The notes under the pieces: model-generated
Databases searched by the model: none
Told to the model about the DNA's origin: nothing
What the model saw: the letters and a program-made list of their open reading frames with translations, nothing else
Assembly (NCBI GenBank): GCA_946186665.1
Contig: CAMHOE010000009.1
Coordinates: 1-64,000 of the forward strand
Direction: 5' to 3'
DNA: 64,000 bases
Origin: an uncultured Clostridia bacterium
GTDB taxonomy: Bacteria; Bacillota; Clostridia; Oscillospirales; Acutalibacteraceae
Translations under genes and position numbers: made by a program
Shown: positions 25,804 to 35,055 of the stretch, one piece after another
Layout of the letters: the number at the start of each line of letters is the position of its first letter
Numbering within the stretch: the stretch's first letter is position 1

Positions 25804-27012
25804 CTATCCTTCTGTATCATCCATTGCTTCCGAGAGGACATCTGTCAGTACCTTGCCTAAAAGATATCCGGAATATCTGACCTCCTCCAGAGTGTTCGAC
25901 TCTGCGCCGATCTCTATAAGAAGTGAACCGGTGTTGACATTCATATTGTACATGAAATCCGAAAAGTTCAATGCTCTTACCATTTCAGGATACATCTGTG
26001 AGGCTTTATCCTGAAGTCTCAGCGCGAAACGAAGATTATATTCCCAGTCACGGAATTCTTCGCAGTCATCATAGTTGTATCCTGCCAGTATCATTATCTG
26101 TGCAGCCTGCTTTCCGTCTGCGGTAAATACGGGCTTTGACTTTTCTGTGTCACTGCCGATGCCATCCCTGTGTATATCCAGCACGACCTTTATCGTAGGG
26201 TATTCGTCAAGATATTCGCTGATAGTCTCCAGACTTCTGTCGTATGCTCCGCTGTAACTGGGATAGTCATGTAGAGTTGTGTCATGTATTGTTACTATGC
26301 CTGCGTTGTTCAGCTGCTTTGCTATCTCCTCGCCTACCGCGCAGACATTCTCCGACTCATCGGTGGTTCTGGGATAGAAGCTTTCATAAAAATATCCGGT
26401 ATCATAAAGAAGGTAGCTCTCTGTTGTATGCGTGTGATATATCAGCACCTGAGGCTCATCCGTATCCTCAATGGAAAAGCCAAGCTCTCCTTCAAGCTCA
26501 GCTTTTATATCTATATCAGTGGATGCCGTGTTCTTTATCTGAATATTCTTATAGCTGGTATTGCCCTGTGTGGTGGTGAACTCATATACAGGATATTGCT
26601 CTTCACCCTCGTGCTGTCTGATGTATTCCTCTATCTCTTCTTCGTCCGGTTCAGAGGCTTCAAAATCGCCTGCCGCTATTTTTCCGCTGACACGGCTGCT
26701 CTCTTTGCTGCTCTCCGTTCTCTCATTGTTTTTTTCTTTATCATTATCAGTATCGGCATACTCCTCTGACTGTTCGCTTGTCTGTGACTCTTCTGATATC
26801 TCATCACTGTTATCAGCGCTCAGCATCAGTGTACGTCTGGAATTGTCGGCATTTGCAGCAGGCAAAGTCATCTCTGCCGCTATGATATCAAGTCCGGGGT
26901 CAATACCCGAACTCATTATCCTGACTGTAACGCAGGCAATTCCTGAACCTGTCAGCAAAACAGATAATGAAGCCATCAATAATTTGTTGAGCTTTCTTTT
27001 TCCGATCCCCAT
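25804..27012 (-). CDS. spoIIP: SpoIIP sporulation peptidoglycan hydrolase
   Basis: The 402-residue protein has an N-terminal membrane anchor (about 10-30), a Ser/Glu-rich linker, and the SpoIIP amidase/endopeptidase domain. The zinc-binding segments PQVLIYHTHTTESY and VLDIHRDGIG, with LIEIGAESNTLEE near the end, identify it. SpoIIP works with SpoIID and SpoIIM in septal peptidoglycan thinning and engulfment. AAGGAG precedes the start. It lies downstream of gpr on the same strand, the usual gpr-spoIIP order of Firmicutes. Confidence 0.96.
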   Translation of the reverse strand: MGIGKRKLNKLLMASLSVLLTGSGIACVTVRIMSSGIDPGLDIIAAEMTLPAANADNSRRTLMLSADNSDEISEESQTSEQSEEYADTDNDKEKNNERTESSKESSRVSGKIAAGDFEASEPDEEEIEEYIRQHEGEEQYPVYEFTTTQGNTSYKNIQIKNTASTDIDIKAELEGELGFSIEDTDEPQVLIYHTHTTESYLLYDTGYFYESFYPRTTDESENVCAVGEEIAKQLNNAGIVTIHDTTLHDYPSYSGAYDRSLETISEYLDEYPTIKVVLDIHRDGIGSDTEKSKPVFTADGKQAAQIMILAGYNYDDCEEFRDWEYNLRFALRLQDKASQMYPEMVRALNFSDFMYNMNVNTGSLLIEIGAESNTLEEVRYSGYLLGKVLTDVLSEAMDDTEG

Positions 27013-27147
27013 ATTACTGCTCCTTCATACAAATCACACTGTTTTCGCTTTGAAAAAATGATACAGATAGTACATTATACAATGAACTTATTTTCACAAG
27101 CTCCATGTTATATCTTCTATCATTATTGTATGCAGGGAGCATTTGCC

Positions 27148-28032
27148 TTATGATACCAGAGAAGCAAGAGTGTCAAAATCATAGTTTCTTTGCAGCGCAC
27201 AATTTATCGACATACCAACAAGCTTCGAGGCACGCTGTGTCAACATATCTATATCATCCGGTGTGACCATCATGCCGTCCTTTATGGAAAACTCCGGAAT
27301 ATTCTCTTCCATCTCACATAAATTATTTTTGCGCAGAAGCTCATAAGCCAGTGTTGCAGCGTCCACAACAGTTGGAACACCGACGGATATTACCGGTACA
27401 CCAAGACTCTCACTATTAAGCTTCATACGGTGATTTCCTACACCTGAACCGGGCGAAATGCCTGTATTGCATATTTGTATCGTGGTTCCAAGACGCTGAG
27501 CTTCCCTTGCTGCCAGCGCATCTACTACTATCACCGCACACGGGCGCAGCTTTTCACATATTCCGGATATCATTTCCGCAGTTTCGATACCTGTCTGTCC
27601 GAGCACTCCCGGAGACAGCACCGCAACCGGACGCATACCGTCAAGTCCGGTACTTCTTGCAAGTTCTCCGGTTATGTGCCGTGTGGCAAGTATATGCTCC
27701 ATGCTTTCCGGTCCTAAAGCATCCGGAGTTATTTCACGGTTTCCAAGTCCGGAAACAAGTATCAAGCCTTTTTCCGGCAAAAGTGAGCTTATTTCATTTG
27801 CCACTGCCTCTATATGCTCTCTCACATCTCTGAAGCTTTCCCTCAGATGCAGTCCCTCGACTGTGATATATCTGCCAACAGGCTTGTGCAGTCTTTCGGC
27901 TGCGCTGTCCGTTTTGATATCTATTTTTGTTATTCTGATATCCAAAAGTCTTTTTTCATCTACTTCGACACCACTGTCAATATCGTCATTGAGTTCATTT
28001 GCTTCAATAGCAAGGTCTGTTCTGGGCTGCAT
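27148..28032 (-). CDS. gpr: GPR germination protease
   Basis: The start at ATG 28032 follows AAGGAG and gives 294 residues beginning MQPRTDLAIE. A longer frame to 28080 has no better ribosome binding site. The A25 family is shown by RTDLAIEANEL, LVSGLGNREITPDALGP, SPGVLGQTGIETAE and VVDALAAREAQRLG. GPR cleaves small acid-soluble spore proteins during germination. With this start only about three residues precede the RTDLA motif, so the autoprocessed propeptide known from Bacillus would be nearly absent. Confidence 0.94.
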   Translation of the reverse strand: MQPRTDLAIEANELNDDIDSGVEVDEKRLLDIRITKIDIKTDSAAERLHKPVGRYITVEGLHLRESFRDVREHIEAVANEISSLLPEKGLILVSGLGNREITPDALGPESMEHILATRHITGELARSTGLDGMRPVAVLSPGVLGQTGIETAEMISGICEKLRPCAVIVVDALAAREAQRLGTTIQICNTGISPGSGVGNHRMKLNSESLGVPVISVGVPTVVDAATLAYELLRKNNLCEMEENIPEFSIKDGMMVTPDDIDMLTQRASKLVGMSINCALQRNYDFDTLASLVS

Positions 28033-28113
28033 CAAAATTCTCCTTATCATCTGTACTTTACTGCGTATAATCCTGCACAATTATTATATGTATATTGTCA
28101 CATCATATACAGG

Positions 28114-28500
28114 TGCGTGACCGCACTGGACAACTTAGAACGCATTTGCTTCTGATCGGGCAGTCCGCGTCGTGCTCCTCAGGGAGCACTTTGGCTATTG
28201 CTGAACACGTCTGTAGCTTTGCTCTTAAAAGCAGTAAGCGCGGACACATACCTACCCGTTCATTCAAAAGCTGTAGCGCGAATCGGGTGCGAAAGCCTTG
28301 CGCCGCGTTGCGCTCCTATGGGAGTGCTTTGGCTATTGCTGAACACGTCTGTAGCTTTGCTCTTAAAAGCAGTAAGCGCGGACACATACCTACCCGTTCA
28401 TTCAAAAGCTGTAGCGCGAATCGGGTGCGAAAGCCTTGCGCCGCGTCGCGCTCCTATGGGAATGCTTTGGCTATAACAGTGCACGTCTATAGTTTTGTTG
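28114..28500 (+). repeat. Two-hairpin dispersed repeat, copy 2, with 138-bp tandem duplication
   Basis: A full element (hairpin 1 at 28114-28127, hairpin 2 GTGCTCC-TCA-GGGAGCAC) is followed by a module with ACACATACCTACCCGTTC. The stretch 28191-28328 is repeated almost exactly as 28329-28466 (period 138), ending in a third tail. It fills the divergent gap between gpr and the PH-domain gene. The reading frames across it are artefacts. Confidence 0.87.
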
Positions 28501-28548
28501 CAGAACATTGCACATTGGAATGGCTCTGCGCTGTATAAGGTTATATGC

Positions 28549-28577
28549 TTGCAAAATGCACTGCTCTTTGATATAAT
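28549..28577 (+). promoter_or_regulatory. Promoter of the PH-domain gene
   Basis: TTGCAA (28549-28554) lies 17 bases before a consensus TATAAT (28572-28577). It begins just after the dispersed repeat ends and about 90 bases before the start codon. Confidence 0.7.
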
Positions 28578-28668
28578 TTTTATAGAGAAGAAATGATTTT
28601 GGAATAGGATAAACAACAAAAGAAAATCACTTTTTTATGATAGTAATATACGAAAGAAGGATGATGAA

Positions 28669-29304
28669 ATGAGAGAATCAAGAATTACAAAAGCTTTAGG
28701 TTCAAATGAAACTATTTTGTGGCGCGGCGGCCCTGATAAGAAATGCTTTATTCTGGAAAGTATCTTTAACTCTATGCTGCCTGTTGCCATTCTGTGGGGA
28801 GCAATTGATATGTTTGTTTTCTTCAGCGCAATGGAAAGCATGACGCCTGACCCGGAGGCAGATGTAGCTCCTGCTGATTATACAAATCTTGTGCCTATAC
28901 TGATTTTTATTCTGATACATATGATGCCCGTCTGGATCTATCTTGGAGGTATAATCGGCTCCATACTGAAACACAAAAGCATAGAGTACGCCTTTACAAA
29001 TGAAGCAATATACATCGTTGAAGGCAGTCTGACCGTAAATCTGCGAAGGCTGGCATTCAAGGATATAGAATATATCGACTATAAACGCGGAATATTTGAC
29101 AGTATGCTTGGTGTTGGTGATATTGTTATTCATCGTTACTATAGTAATCAATACTATTATAATACCAGAAGAACAGGTAATAGATATAATCAGTTTATTT
29201 TCAAGGATATACATGATTACGAAGAAGTCTACAGAAGAATAACGAACCAGCTGCAAAACGTCAAAATGCCGGAGTCCTCTGACAATGGCAGAAATTGGTA
29301 CTGA
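28669..29304 (+). CDS. Membrane protein with bacterial PH domain
   Basis: The 211-residue protein begins with SRITKALGSNETILWRGGPDK, typical of bPH2/YdbS-like proteins. Two membrane helices (about 36-58 and 72-98) are followed by a PH-like beta domain (about 100-190) with YAFTNEAIYIVEG and IEYIDYKRGIFDSMLGVGDI. The end is short and polar. Such proteins are membrane proteins of unsettled function. The zinc-ribbon gene at 29343 follows 38 bases downstream and is probably co-transcribed. Confidence 0.85.
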   Translation: MRESRITKALGSNETILWRGGPDKKCFILESIFNSMLPVAILWGAIDMFVFFSAMESMTPDPEADVAPADYTNLVPILIFILIHMMPVWIYLGGIIGSILKHKSIEYAFTNEAIYIVEGSLTVNLRRLAFKDIEYIDYKRGIFDSMLGVGDIVIHRYYSNQYYYNTRRTGNRYNQFIFKDIHDYEEVYRRITNQLQNVKMPESSDNGRNWY

Positions 29305-29342
29305 CCGACTGCCACATTACAAATCAAACGAAAGGTGAAGCT

Positions 29343-29849
29343 ATGAAATACTGCACAAAATGCAAGAAGATCTTTACAGATGATAAGAAAGAAAACTGTC
29401 CCGTCTGCTCCAGAGAAATGATAAGCGACCCCAGCCATCATTCACCGGTGAACATCGTTACGGCAAACGGCTTTGAGCTTGAACGCATAAAAGCTGCGCT
29501 GACAAATGCTGATATTCCTTTTTCCGTGCAGGAAGAAAAGGACGATGCCGGACTCCAGATACTCAACTCCGCTCCTCTTGAAAACAACTGTGTATTCGTA
29601 CCTCTGAGCTTTTACACTCAGAGCCGTGATCTGCTGATAGGAATAGGCGCTCTGACAGAAGCAGAAGAAATAAGCGATGATGATGAAATGACGCTCTTAG
29701 AACAGCGTGAAAAGGAATTTGAGGTAATGTCTCCGCAGAAACGCTTCTGGGTAAAGCTTTTTTCAATTATCGGCTTTATCCTTATAATTGCTGCGACAGT
29801 TCTTGTCGCTGACTTTATCGGCAGGCTTATAAATCCGAACTTTCAATAG
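29343..29849 (+). CDS. Zinc-ribbon protein with C-terminal membrane helix
   Basis: Starting at ATG 29343 after GAAAGGTGAAG gives 168 residues. The N-terminal zinc ribbon uses Cys4, Cys7, Cys19 and Cys22. A small alpha/beta domain (about 35-100, IVTANGFELERIKAALTNADIPF) looks like the DUF2007-type signal-transduction fold. One membrane helix near 140-160 leaves a short outside tail. Probably paired with the upstream PH protein. Function unknown. Confidence 0.82.
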   Translation: MKYCTKCKKIFTDDKKENCPVCSREMISDPSHHSPVNIVTANGFELERIKAALTNADIPFSVQEEKDDAGLQILNSAPLENNCVFVPLSFYTQSRDLLIGIGALTEAEEISDDDEMTLLEQREKEFEVMSPQKRFWVKLFSIIGFILIIAATVLVADFIGRLINPNFQ

Positions 29850-29944
29850 TCCGGCTCAAAGACCTAATTCCGGAACAGAACCACTATGATTTGTTTTCGA
29901 TAAATCGAAAACGCACTGCCATTCCACATTCCACATTAATTATA

Positions 29945-29988
29945 AAGCCGGCATCAACAGAGTGTATGTCTCTGCCGATGCCGGTTTT
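29945..29988 (+). terminator. Terminator after the zinc-ribbon gene
   Basis: AAAGCCGGCATC pairs with GATGCCGGTTT and is followed by TCTTT. It stands about 100 bases after the stop at 29849. Between them is a GTTTTCGA-TAAA-TCGAAAAC palindrome and three 7-base CATTCCA-like units (29920-29940). Confidence 0.75.
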
Positions 29989-30058
29989 CTTTAGCGTCTC
30001 TTTTACAGCAAACAGCAAGGTATTTCCTGTCTGCTTATATTTTAGCTGTTACAGCTTC

Positions 30059-30220
30059 TCAGGCTTTACAGAATGAAAGACAGTCTGTGCACTGTTCCAT
30101 AGAAGGATTGCTCTCGTGTGTGCCTATCTGCACCTTGTCAAGTGAACAATAATCGCAGCTGGAGCAATGATACTTACACTTGTCCACTGTACACTGAATA
30201 CATCTGTTTATCTTATCCAT
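30059..30220 (-). CDS. DUF1540 cysteine-rich miniprotein
   Basis: A 53-residue gene starting at 30220 after AAAGGAG. The product contains eight or more cysteines in the DUF1540 pattern (CIQCTVDKCKYHC, CDYCSLDKVQIG, CTDCLSF). The family is small, probably metal-binding and common in spore-forming Clostridia; the role is not known. It is convergent with the zinc-ribbon gene and precedes the HAD phosphatase on the same strand in the chromosome's reverse direction. Confidence 0.88.
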   Translation of the reverse strand: MDKINRCIQCTVDKCKYHCSSCDYCSLDKVQIGTHESNPSMEQCTDCLSFCKA

Positions 30221-30296
30221 TAATATCTTCTCCTTTTTACCGCATCTGCGGCAATAATATTATTACCACAAGGAAAAGGTATTATACACAATGGTT

Positions 30297-30947
30297 TCAG
30301 TTCAGTATAAAAGAAGTTATATCCTCAGGACTCTCCACAAATTCTGCATTCGGACAATAATGCTCCATCTCTTCTCTTGTGCCGTATCCGTAAAGACATC
30401 CGATAAAGCCTACATTTGTAAGAGCAGCGCCCTCAGCATCAAATTTTGTATCGCCTACAAGCACCGCACTGCTGTTGTCCTCATTAAGATTTTTCAGCGC
30501 ATATTCTATTACACCGGCTTTTGTGCGGCGTTCCGGTCCGGCAGTTGCGCCTCCGATAAAATCAAAATACCCGTCAAGCTTCAGCATCTTTATTATTCTC
30601 TCACCGAAGGGCTGATACTTTGTTGTTGCTACTGCGAGCTTCACTCCGCTTTTCTTAAGCTTCTCCAGTACGTCAAACATACCGTCATAAACACGGTTCT
30701 TGTATATGCCGCTTTCAAGAAAATTTCGTTTATAAATCTCTACGCCGTCCTCTGCTTCTTCATGTGAAAATCCGCATCTCACAAGGCTGTCATACATCGG
30801 AGGACCTATAAACGAAGCAAGAGTCTTTTCGTCCGGCAGCGGTCTGCCCGTCTCCTTGAACACCATCTTTACACAATCAAGTATTCCCTCGCCGGATTCG
30901 CTCAATGTTCCGTCAAGGTCAAATAACGCTACATCATACTTTTTCAT
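30297..30947 (-). CDS. HAD hydrolase, phosphoglycolate phosphatase-like
   Basis: The 216-residue protein has HAD motif I DLDGTLSESG, motif II VATTKYQ, a conserved Lys (RRTKAGVIEYAL) and motif III VGDTKFDAEGA. The cap domain (about 20-80) is the helical type of the Gph/PGP group. It probably removes phosphate from small metabolites such as phosphoglycolate or nucleotides; the substrate cannot be read from the sequence. It lies 29 bases downstream of tex and may share its transcript. Confidence 0.9.
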   Translation of the reverse strand: MKKYDVALFDLDGTLSESGEGILDCVKMVFKETGRPLPDEKTLASFIGPPMYDSLVRCGFSHEEAEDGVEIYKRNFLESGIYKNRVYDGMFDVLEKLKKSGVKLAVATTKYQPFGERIIKMLKLDGYFDFIGGATAGPERRTKAGVIEYALKNLNEDNSSAVLVGDTKFDAEGAALTNVGFIGCLYGYGTREEMEHYCPNAEFVESPEDITSFILN

Positions 30948-30976
30948 TTTTCTTTCCTTTTCATTATATTATTCAA

Positions 30977-33124
30977 TCAAGCGTTTTGTTTCATAGTAAG
31001 GGATATCCTGCCCTTTTCGGTGTCAACGCTAAGTATCCTTACATCCACAACGTCTCCTACTTTGAGAACATCTGAGGGGTGCTTAATCCTCTTTTCGCTT
31101 ATCTGGGATATGTGAACCAGTCCGTCCTGATGTACTCCGATATCTATAAACGCGCCAAAGTCTATTACGTTCCTGACTGTACCTTTAAGCTCCATGCCCG
31201 GCTTCAGGTCCTTTATGTCCAGCACGTCCGTGCGAAGAAGCGGCGGCGGCAGCTCGTCTCTGGGGTCACGTCCCGGCTTTGTAAGCTCGTTTATTATGTC
31301 AAGAAGTGTGGGAACTCCGATACCGATTTTCTCTGCGGCGGCTTCAAGCCCTATCTGTTCTGCTTTTGCTTTAAGTCCCTCAAGACCGCCGTTTCTGATA
31401 TCGCTCACCTCATATCCGCAAAGCTTCAGAAGCTCTTTTGCCGCTTTGTAGGATTCGGGATGAACCGCTGTGTTATCAAGAGGTTCCTTGCTCTCAGCTA
31501 CTCTCAGAAAGCCTGCGCACTGCTCAAACGCCTTTGGTCCCAGCTTGGGTACCTTTTTAAGCTCCGCCCTTGATGTAAATGCTCCGTTTTCCTCTCTGTA
31601 AGAAACGATATTTTTCGATACCGCCGAGCTTACTCCCGATACCCTCGAAAGCAATGCAGGGGATGCGGTATTGAGGTCAGCGCCTACTGTGTTTACACAA
31701 TCCTCTACAACTCCGTCAAGAGCTTCGCTGAGTCTTTTCTGGGGCATATCGTGCTGATACTGTCCCACGCCTATCGCCTTTGGTTCTATTTTCACAAGCT
31801 CCGCAAGAGGGTCCTGCAAACGTCTTGCTATGGAAACTGCGCTCCTTAAGGTAAGGTCAAGGTCAGGCATTTCGGCTGCTGCAAGCTTTGACGCTGAATA
31901 TACCGAAGCTCCCGCTTCACTTACGACCATATACGAGACTTTGTTGTCTATCTCAGCAATACATTCCGCTGTAAACATCTCTGTTTCTTTAGAGGCGGTA
32001 CCGTTTCCGATAGCGATTATCTCTGCTTTGTATTTTTTTATCATATTCTTTAGTGTGTGCTTTGAATTTTTCACCTGCGCTTCATTATGGGTAGGATAAA
32101 TTACTGTTGTGTCAAGCACACGTCCTGTAGGGTCTACTACTGCTAACTTACAGCCCGTTCTGTAGCCGGGGTCAAGTCCTATTGCCGTATGTCCCTTTAC
32201 AGGCGGCTGCATAAGAAGCTGACGAAGGTTTGCAGCAAAAAGTTTTATTGCCTGTTCATCGGCTGCTTCTGTCAGCTCCGAACGTATCTCACGCTCCACC
32301 GACGGGAATATCAGCCTTGTATAGGCATCGTCACAGGCAGCCTTTACAAGCTCCGAGCAGCTGTTCTGAGAGGTGATGAGAAGTCTGTATATTATTGTCA
32401 GACACTTCTGCGCATCTATATCCACACTGACCTTCAGAAAGCCCTCACGTTCTCCTCTGTCTATCGCTAAAAGTCTGTGAGAGGGTATATTCCTGACAGG
32501 CTCTGTATAGTCGTAGTATGGTGTATACACACTGCTCTTATCGGGGTCGTCAGCCTTTGCGCGCAGACTTGCATTAAGACGTATAATGTTTTTAAGCCGC
32601 TTTCTTATCTCCGCATTGTCCGACACATTCTCTGCGATAATATCCATTGCGCCCTGTATAGCAGACTCTGTATCTTCAACGCCCTTTTCCTCACTTATAT
32701 ATTTCTGAGCTTCCTGTGCAGGGTCTGTATTTCCCTGAGCGAATATTACATCTGCAAGTCCTTCCAGTCCCTTTTCCTTTGCGACAGAAGCCCTTGTTTT
32801 TCTCTTGGGCTTATATGGACGGTAGATATCCTCTATCTCGGACAGAAGCTTTGCGCTTTGCAGTGCATTGTTTATCTCATCCGACATCTTGTCCATGCCG
32901 TCAATAAGGGCGTAGACCTCTTCACGTCTTTTGTCTAAGTTTCTGAGATATTCCAGTCTTTCACTTATCTCTCTGATCGTCTGATCGTCAAGAGTTCCGT
33001 GCATTTCCTTTCTGTATCGCGCGATAAAGGGTATAGTATTGCCCTCGTCCAGAAGGTTGATGATATTCTGCGCATACTCCTCCTTTATCTTGAACTCCTC
33101 AGAAAGTATTTTTGAATGTTCCAT
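30977..33124 (-). CDS. tex: Tex family RNA-binding transcription accessory protein
   Basis: I place the start at ATG 33124, 11 bases after AGGTGG; a GTG at 33139 is the alternative. The 715-residue protein has the Tex order: N-terminal helical domain with FIARYRKEMHGTLDD, a YqgF/RNase-H-like domain with GLDPGYRTGCKLAVVD, helix-hairpin-helix repeats (LLSRVSGVSSAVSKNIV) and a C-terminal S1 domain (GMELKGTVRNVIDFGAFIDIG, about 640-710). Tex binds nucleic acid and influences transcription. Length is normal. Confidence 0.96.
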   Translation of the reverse strand: MEHSKILSEEFKIKEEYAQNIINLLDEGNTIPFIARYRKEMHGTLDDQTIREISERLEYLRNLDKRREEVYALIDGMDKMSDEINNALQSAKLLSEIEDIYRPYKPKRKTRASVAKEKGLEGLADVIFAQGNTDPAQEAQKYISEEKGVEDTESAIQGAMDIIAENVSDNAEIRKRLKNIIRLNASLRAKADDPDKSSVYTPYYDYTEPVRNIPSHRLLAIDRGEREGFLKVSVDIDAQKCLTIIYRLLITSQNSCSELVKAACDDAYTRLIFPSVEREIRSELTEAADEQAIKLFAANLRQLLMQPPVKGHTAIGLDPGYRTGCKLAVVDPTGRVLDTTVIYPTHNEAQVKNSKHTLKNMIKKYKAEIIAIGNGTASKETEMFTAECIAEIDNKVSYMVVSEAGASVYSASKLAAAEMPDLDLTLRSAVSIARRLQDPLAELVKIEPKAIGVGQYQHDMPQKRLSEALDGVVEDCVNTVGADLNTASPALLSRVSGVSSAVSKNIVSYREENGAFTSRAELKKVPKLGPKAFEQCAGFLRVAESKEPLDNTAVHPESYKAAKELLKLCGYEVSDIRNGGLEGLKAKAEQIGLEAAAEKIGIGVPTLLDIINELTKPGRDPRDELPPPLLRTDVLDIKDLKPGMELKGTVRNVIDFGAFIDIGVHQDGLVHISQISEKRIKHPSDVLKVGDVVDVRILSVDTEKGRISLTMKQNA

Positions 33125-33196
33125 ATTGTTATTGACCACCTGTTAAAAAATTATTTATGCTTACATACTGAGAGCCTGACGCTGAAATTTATGGCT

Positions 33197-34042
33197 CTAA
33201 CTTTTTGTAAAGAAATCCATCACGCCGCCTGCAAGGTAGCAAAGCGCAAATATTACAGGCTGATGCACAAGATATATGAGCAGCGAATGTCTGCCCATAA
33301 AAGCAAAAAGCGGTATCCTCTTCTTGAACATGAAGCGGGGGAACTTTTTCTTCACTGCTATCCTGCCCAGATATGTTCCTGCGATAAAAAGGAATATCCA
33401 AGGTATTATAGGGAAATAGTCACTTGAAGCGAACGTCTTGTCCGGCAGACCGAAAGCAAAAAGGAATTTTGTAGTATACCATTCCTCCGGAAGCTTTATC
33501 GTAAACAAATACGGTATACCCACAGACCCTCTCGCAATATTGTAAGTAAAGAAGAACAAAACCGTATTTAAGAGCATACCTATCCATGAGGGTATGAGCT
33601 TCAGATATTTGTTTATCAGACCATATACAAGCATACCGACTGCAAGCATATGAAGTATTCCAAAGGATATAAGGTAGCCGTCGCCCGATATCTCATCCAT
33701 GATATATGTAACAAGAGTCACACCGAGAGCTATAATTCCCAGCTTGACCCCTCGTTCAAGGTTAGAATGACTCAGATTGCAGGCAAGTCCCGACATTGCT
33801 ATAAACAGACCTGCAAAATACGGCTCAGCCGGCATAAAAAACATCAGCAGATCCATACCCCATTTGGCATTGAAAAACACCCCTATGGAATAGAACGCAT
33901 GAAAGAATATCATACAGAATATTGCAAAGCCTCTCACTTCATCAAGGGTATGTATTCTCGGACGTTCTTTGACAGCATTTTCAGGTTTTTCTTCGGCTTC
34001 TGATTTTTCTTCTGTTTTTTCTGCTGCTTCTTCCTCAGCCAT
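33197..34042 (-). CDS. DUF1624 membrane acetyltransferase-like protein
   Basis: The 281-residue protein has an acidic/Lys-rich N-terminus (about 30 residues) followed by about eight membrane helices of the DUF1624 / heparan-alpha-glucosaminide N-acetyltransferase catalytic family. LDEVRGFAIFCMIFFHAFYS near the start and GRHSLLIYLVHQPVIF near the end are characteristic. Members are thought to move acyl groups across or at the membrane. The start is divergent from the thioesterase gene at 34174. Confidence 0.88.
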   Translation of the reverse strand: MAEEEAAEKTEEKSEAEEKPENAVKERPRIHTLDEVRGFAIFCMIFFHAFYSIGVFFNAKWGMDLLMFFMPAEPYFAGLFIAMSGLACNLSHSNLERGVKLGIIALGVTLVTYIMDEISGDGYLISFGILHMLAVGMLVYGLINKYLKLIPSWIGMLLNTVLFFFTYNIARGSVGIPYLFTIKLPEEWYTTKFLFAFGLPDKTFASSDYFPIIPWIFLFIAGTYLGRIAVKKKFPRFMFKKRIPLFAFMGRHSLLIYLVHQPVIFALCYLAGGVMDFFTKS

Positions 34043-34173
34043 TTTATATCACTCCCTGTCAAAAATTCTGATATCTATATCAAAATCTGATTATTTATGT
34101 TATAATGACACTACAGTAAATTATATCAGCAAAAAGGTATATAATCAAGCTGAAAAGTGAGGTATTTACAAAA

Positions 34174-34575
34174 ATGGAAAATTTAACGATAGGAACCGAA
34201 AACACAGTTCACTCTACAGTAACAAATGAAAACACCGCTCAGACTATCGGCAGCGGTTCACTTCCTGTACTGGCAACACCTGCTGTTGCCGCTCTTATGG
34301 AAAAAGCAGCCTGCGAGCTTCTGGCACCATATCTTGACGATGGTATCACCACTGTAGGAACAAAGATATCCATAGAACATATTTCCGCAAGTCCCATCGG
34401 AGCTGAAGTCAGAGCTTCTGCGGTTTTGACAGAGGCAGACGGCAGAAGATTTGCCTTTGAAATATCCGCCTATGACAACTCCGGACTCATAGCCAAAGGC
34501 ACCCACGAACGCTTCTCCGTCAAGTCAGAGAGCTTCCTTAAAAAAGCCGCAGCAAAGCTGGATCAAGTTTTTTGA
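34174..34575 (+). CDS. FlK-like hotdog thioesterase
   Basis: The 133-residue protein has the single hotdog domain of the fluoroacetyl-CoA thioesterase-like family: VLATPAVAALMEKAACELL around the central helix, TTVGTKISIEHISASPIG, and a late GTHERF. It should hydrolyse a small acyl-CoA in the cytosol. The true substrate is unknown; most family members do not act on fluoroacetyl-CoA. The dispersed repeat begins only 8 bases after its stop codon. Confidence 0.88.
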   Translation: MENLTIGTENTVHSTVTNENTAQTIGSGSLPVLATPAVAALMEKAACELLAPYLDDGITTVGTKISIEHISASPIGAEVRASAVLTEADGRRFAFEISAYDNSGLIAKGTHERFSVKSESFLKKAAAKLDQVF

Positions 34576-34582
34576 ACCGGGC

Positions 34583-34895
34583 GGTGCGTGACCGGTGCGT
34601 GACCGCACTGGACAACTTAAAACGCATTTGCTTCTGATCGGGCAGTCCGCGTCGTGCTCCTCAGGGAGCACTTTGGCTATTGCTGAACACGTCTGTAGCT
34701 TTGCTTTTAAAAGCCGTAAGCGCGGACACATACCTACCCGTTCATTCAAAAGCTGCGTGCGAATCGGCACCGGCAGCTTGCCGGCGGTGCGTGACCGCAC
34801 TGGACAACTTAGAACGCATTTGCTTCTGTTCGAGCAGTCCGCGTCGTGCTCCTCAGGGAGCACTTTGGCTATTTCAGTGCACGTCTACAGCTTTT
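34583..34895 (+). repeat. Two-hairpin dispersed repeat, copy 3 (double)
   Basis: Begins with a tandem GGTGCGTGACC (34583-34604), runs through a full element and the ACACATACCTACCCGTTC module, then a second full element starts at about 34787. Its tail is followed by CCATACCCCTTTCC...AACCGCTGAAT, also found after copy 5 near 47620. It fills most of the 544-base convergent gap after the thioesterase gene. Confidence 0.87.
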
Positions 34896-34979
34896 GGCGC
34901 AGAACTCGAAAAAATGGACCTTCCCCATACCCCTTTCCTAAAACCGCTGAATATTTCCCCTTCCTGAACAAACTACTCA

Positions 34980-35055
34980 TATTTCGTTTTCGCCTAAGCG
35001 AAAACGTACCACAATTATTCACTATTCACTATTCATTATTCACTATTCACTAATT
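34980..35055 (+). repeat. Palindrome plus heptad element, copy 2
   Basis: CGTTTTCGC-CTAA-GCGAAAACG, then TACCACAATTATT, then five 7-base units (TTCACTA, TTCACTA, TTCATTA, TTCACTA, TTCACTA at 35018-35052). Confidence 0.75.

Noticed and set aside
28033..28110. Sigma-G promoter of gpr
   Set aside because: CATATAATA resembles a -10 but the only GTATA upstream is about 15 bases away, too close for the sigma-G spacing.
28095..28619. Reading frames across the repeat region (also 34525-35053, 47084-47667, 53449-53778, 59078-59393)
   Set aside because: They translate the dispersed repeat; similar peptides appear only because the DNA repeats, and there are no ribosome binding sites or conserved starts.
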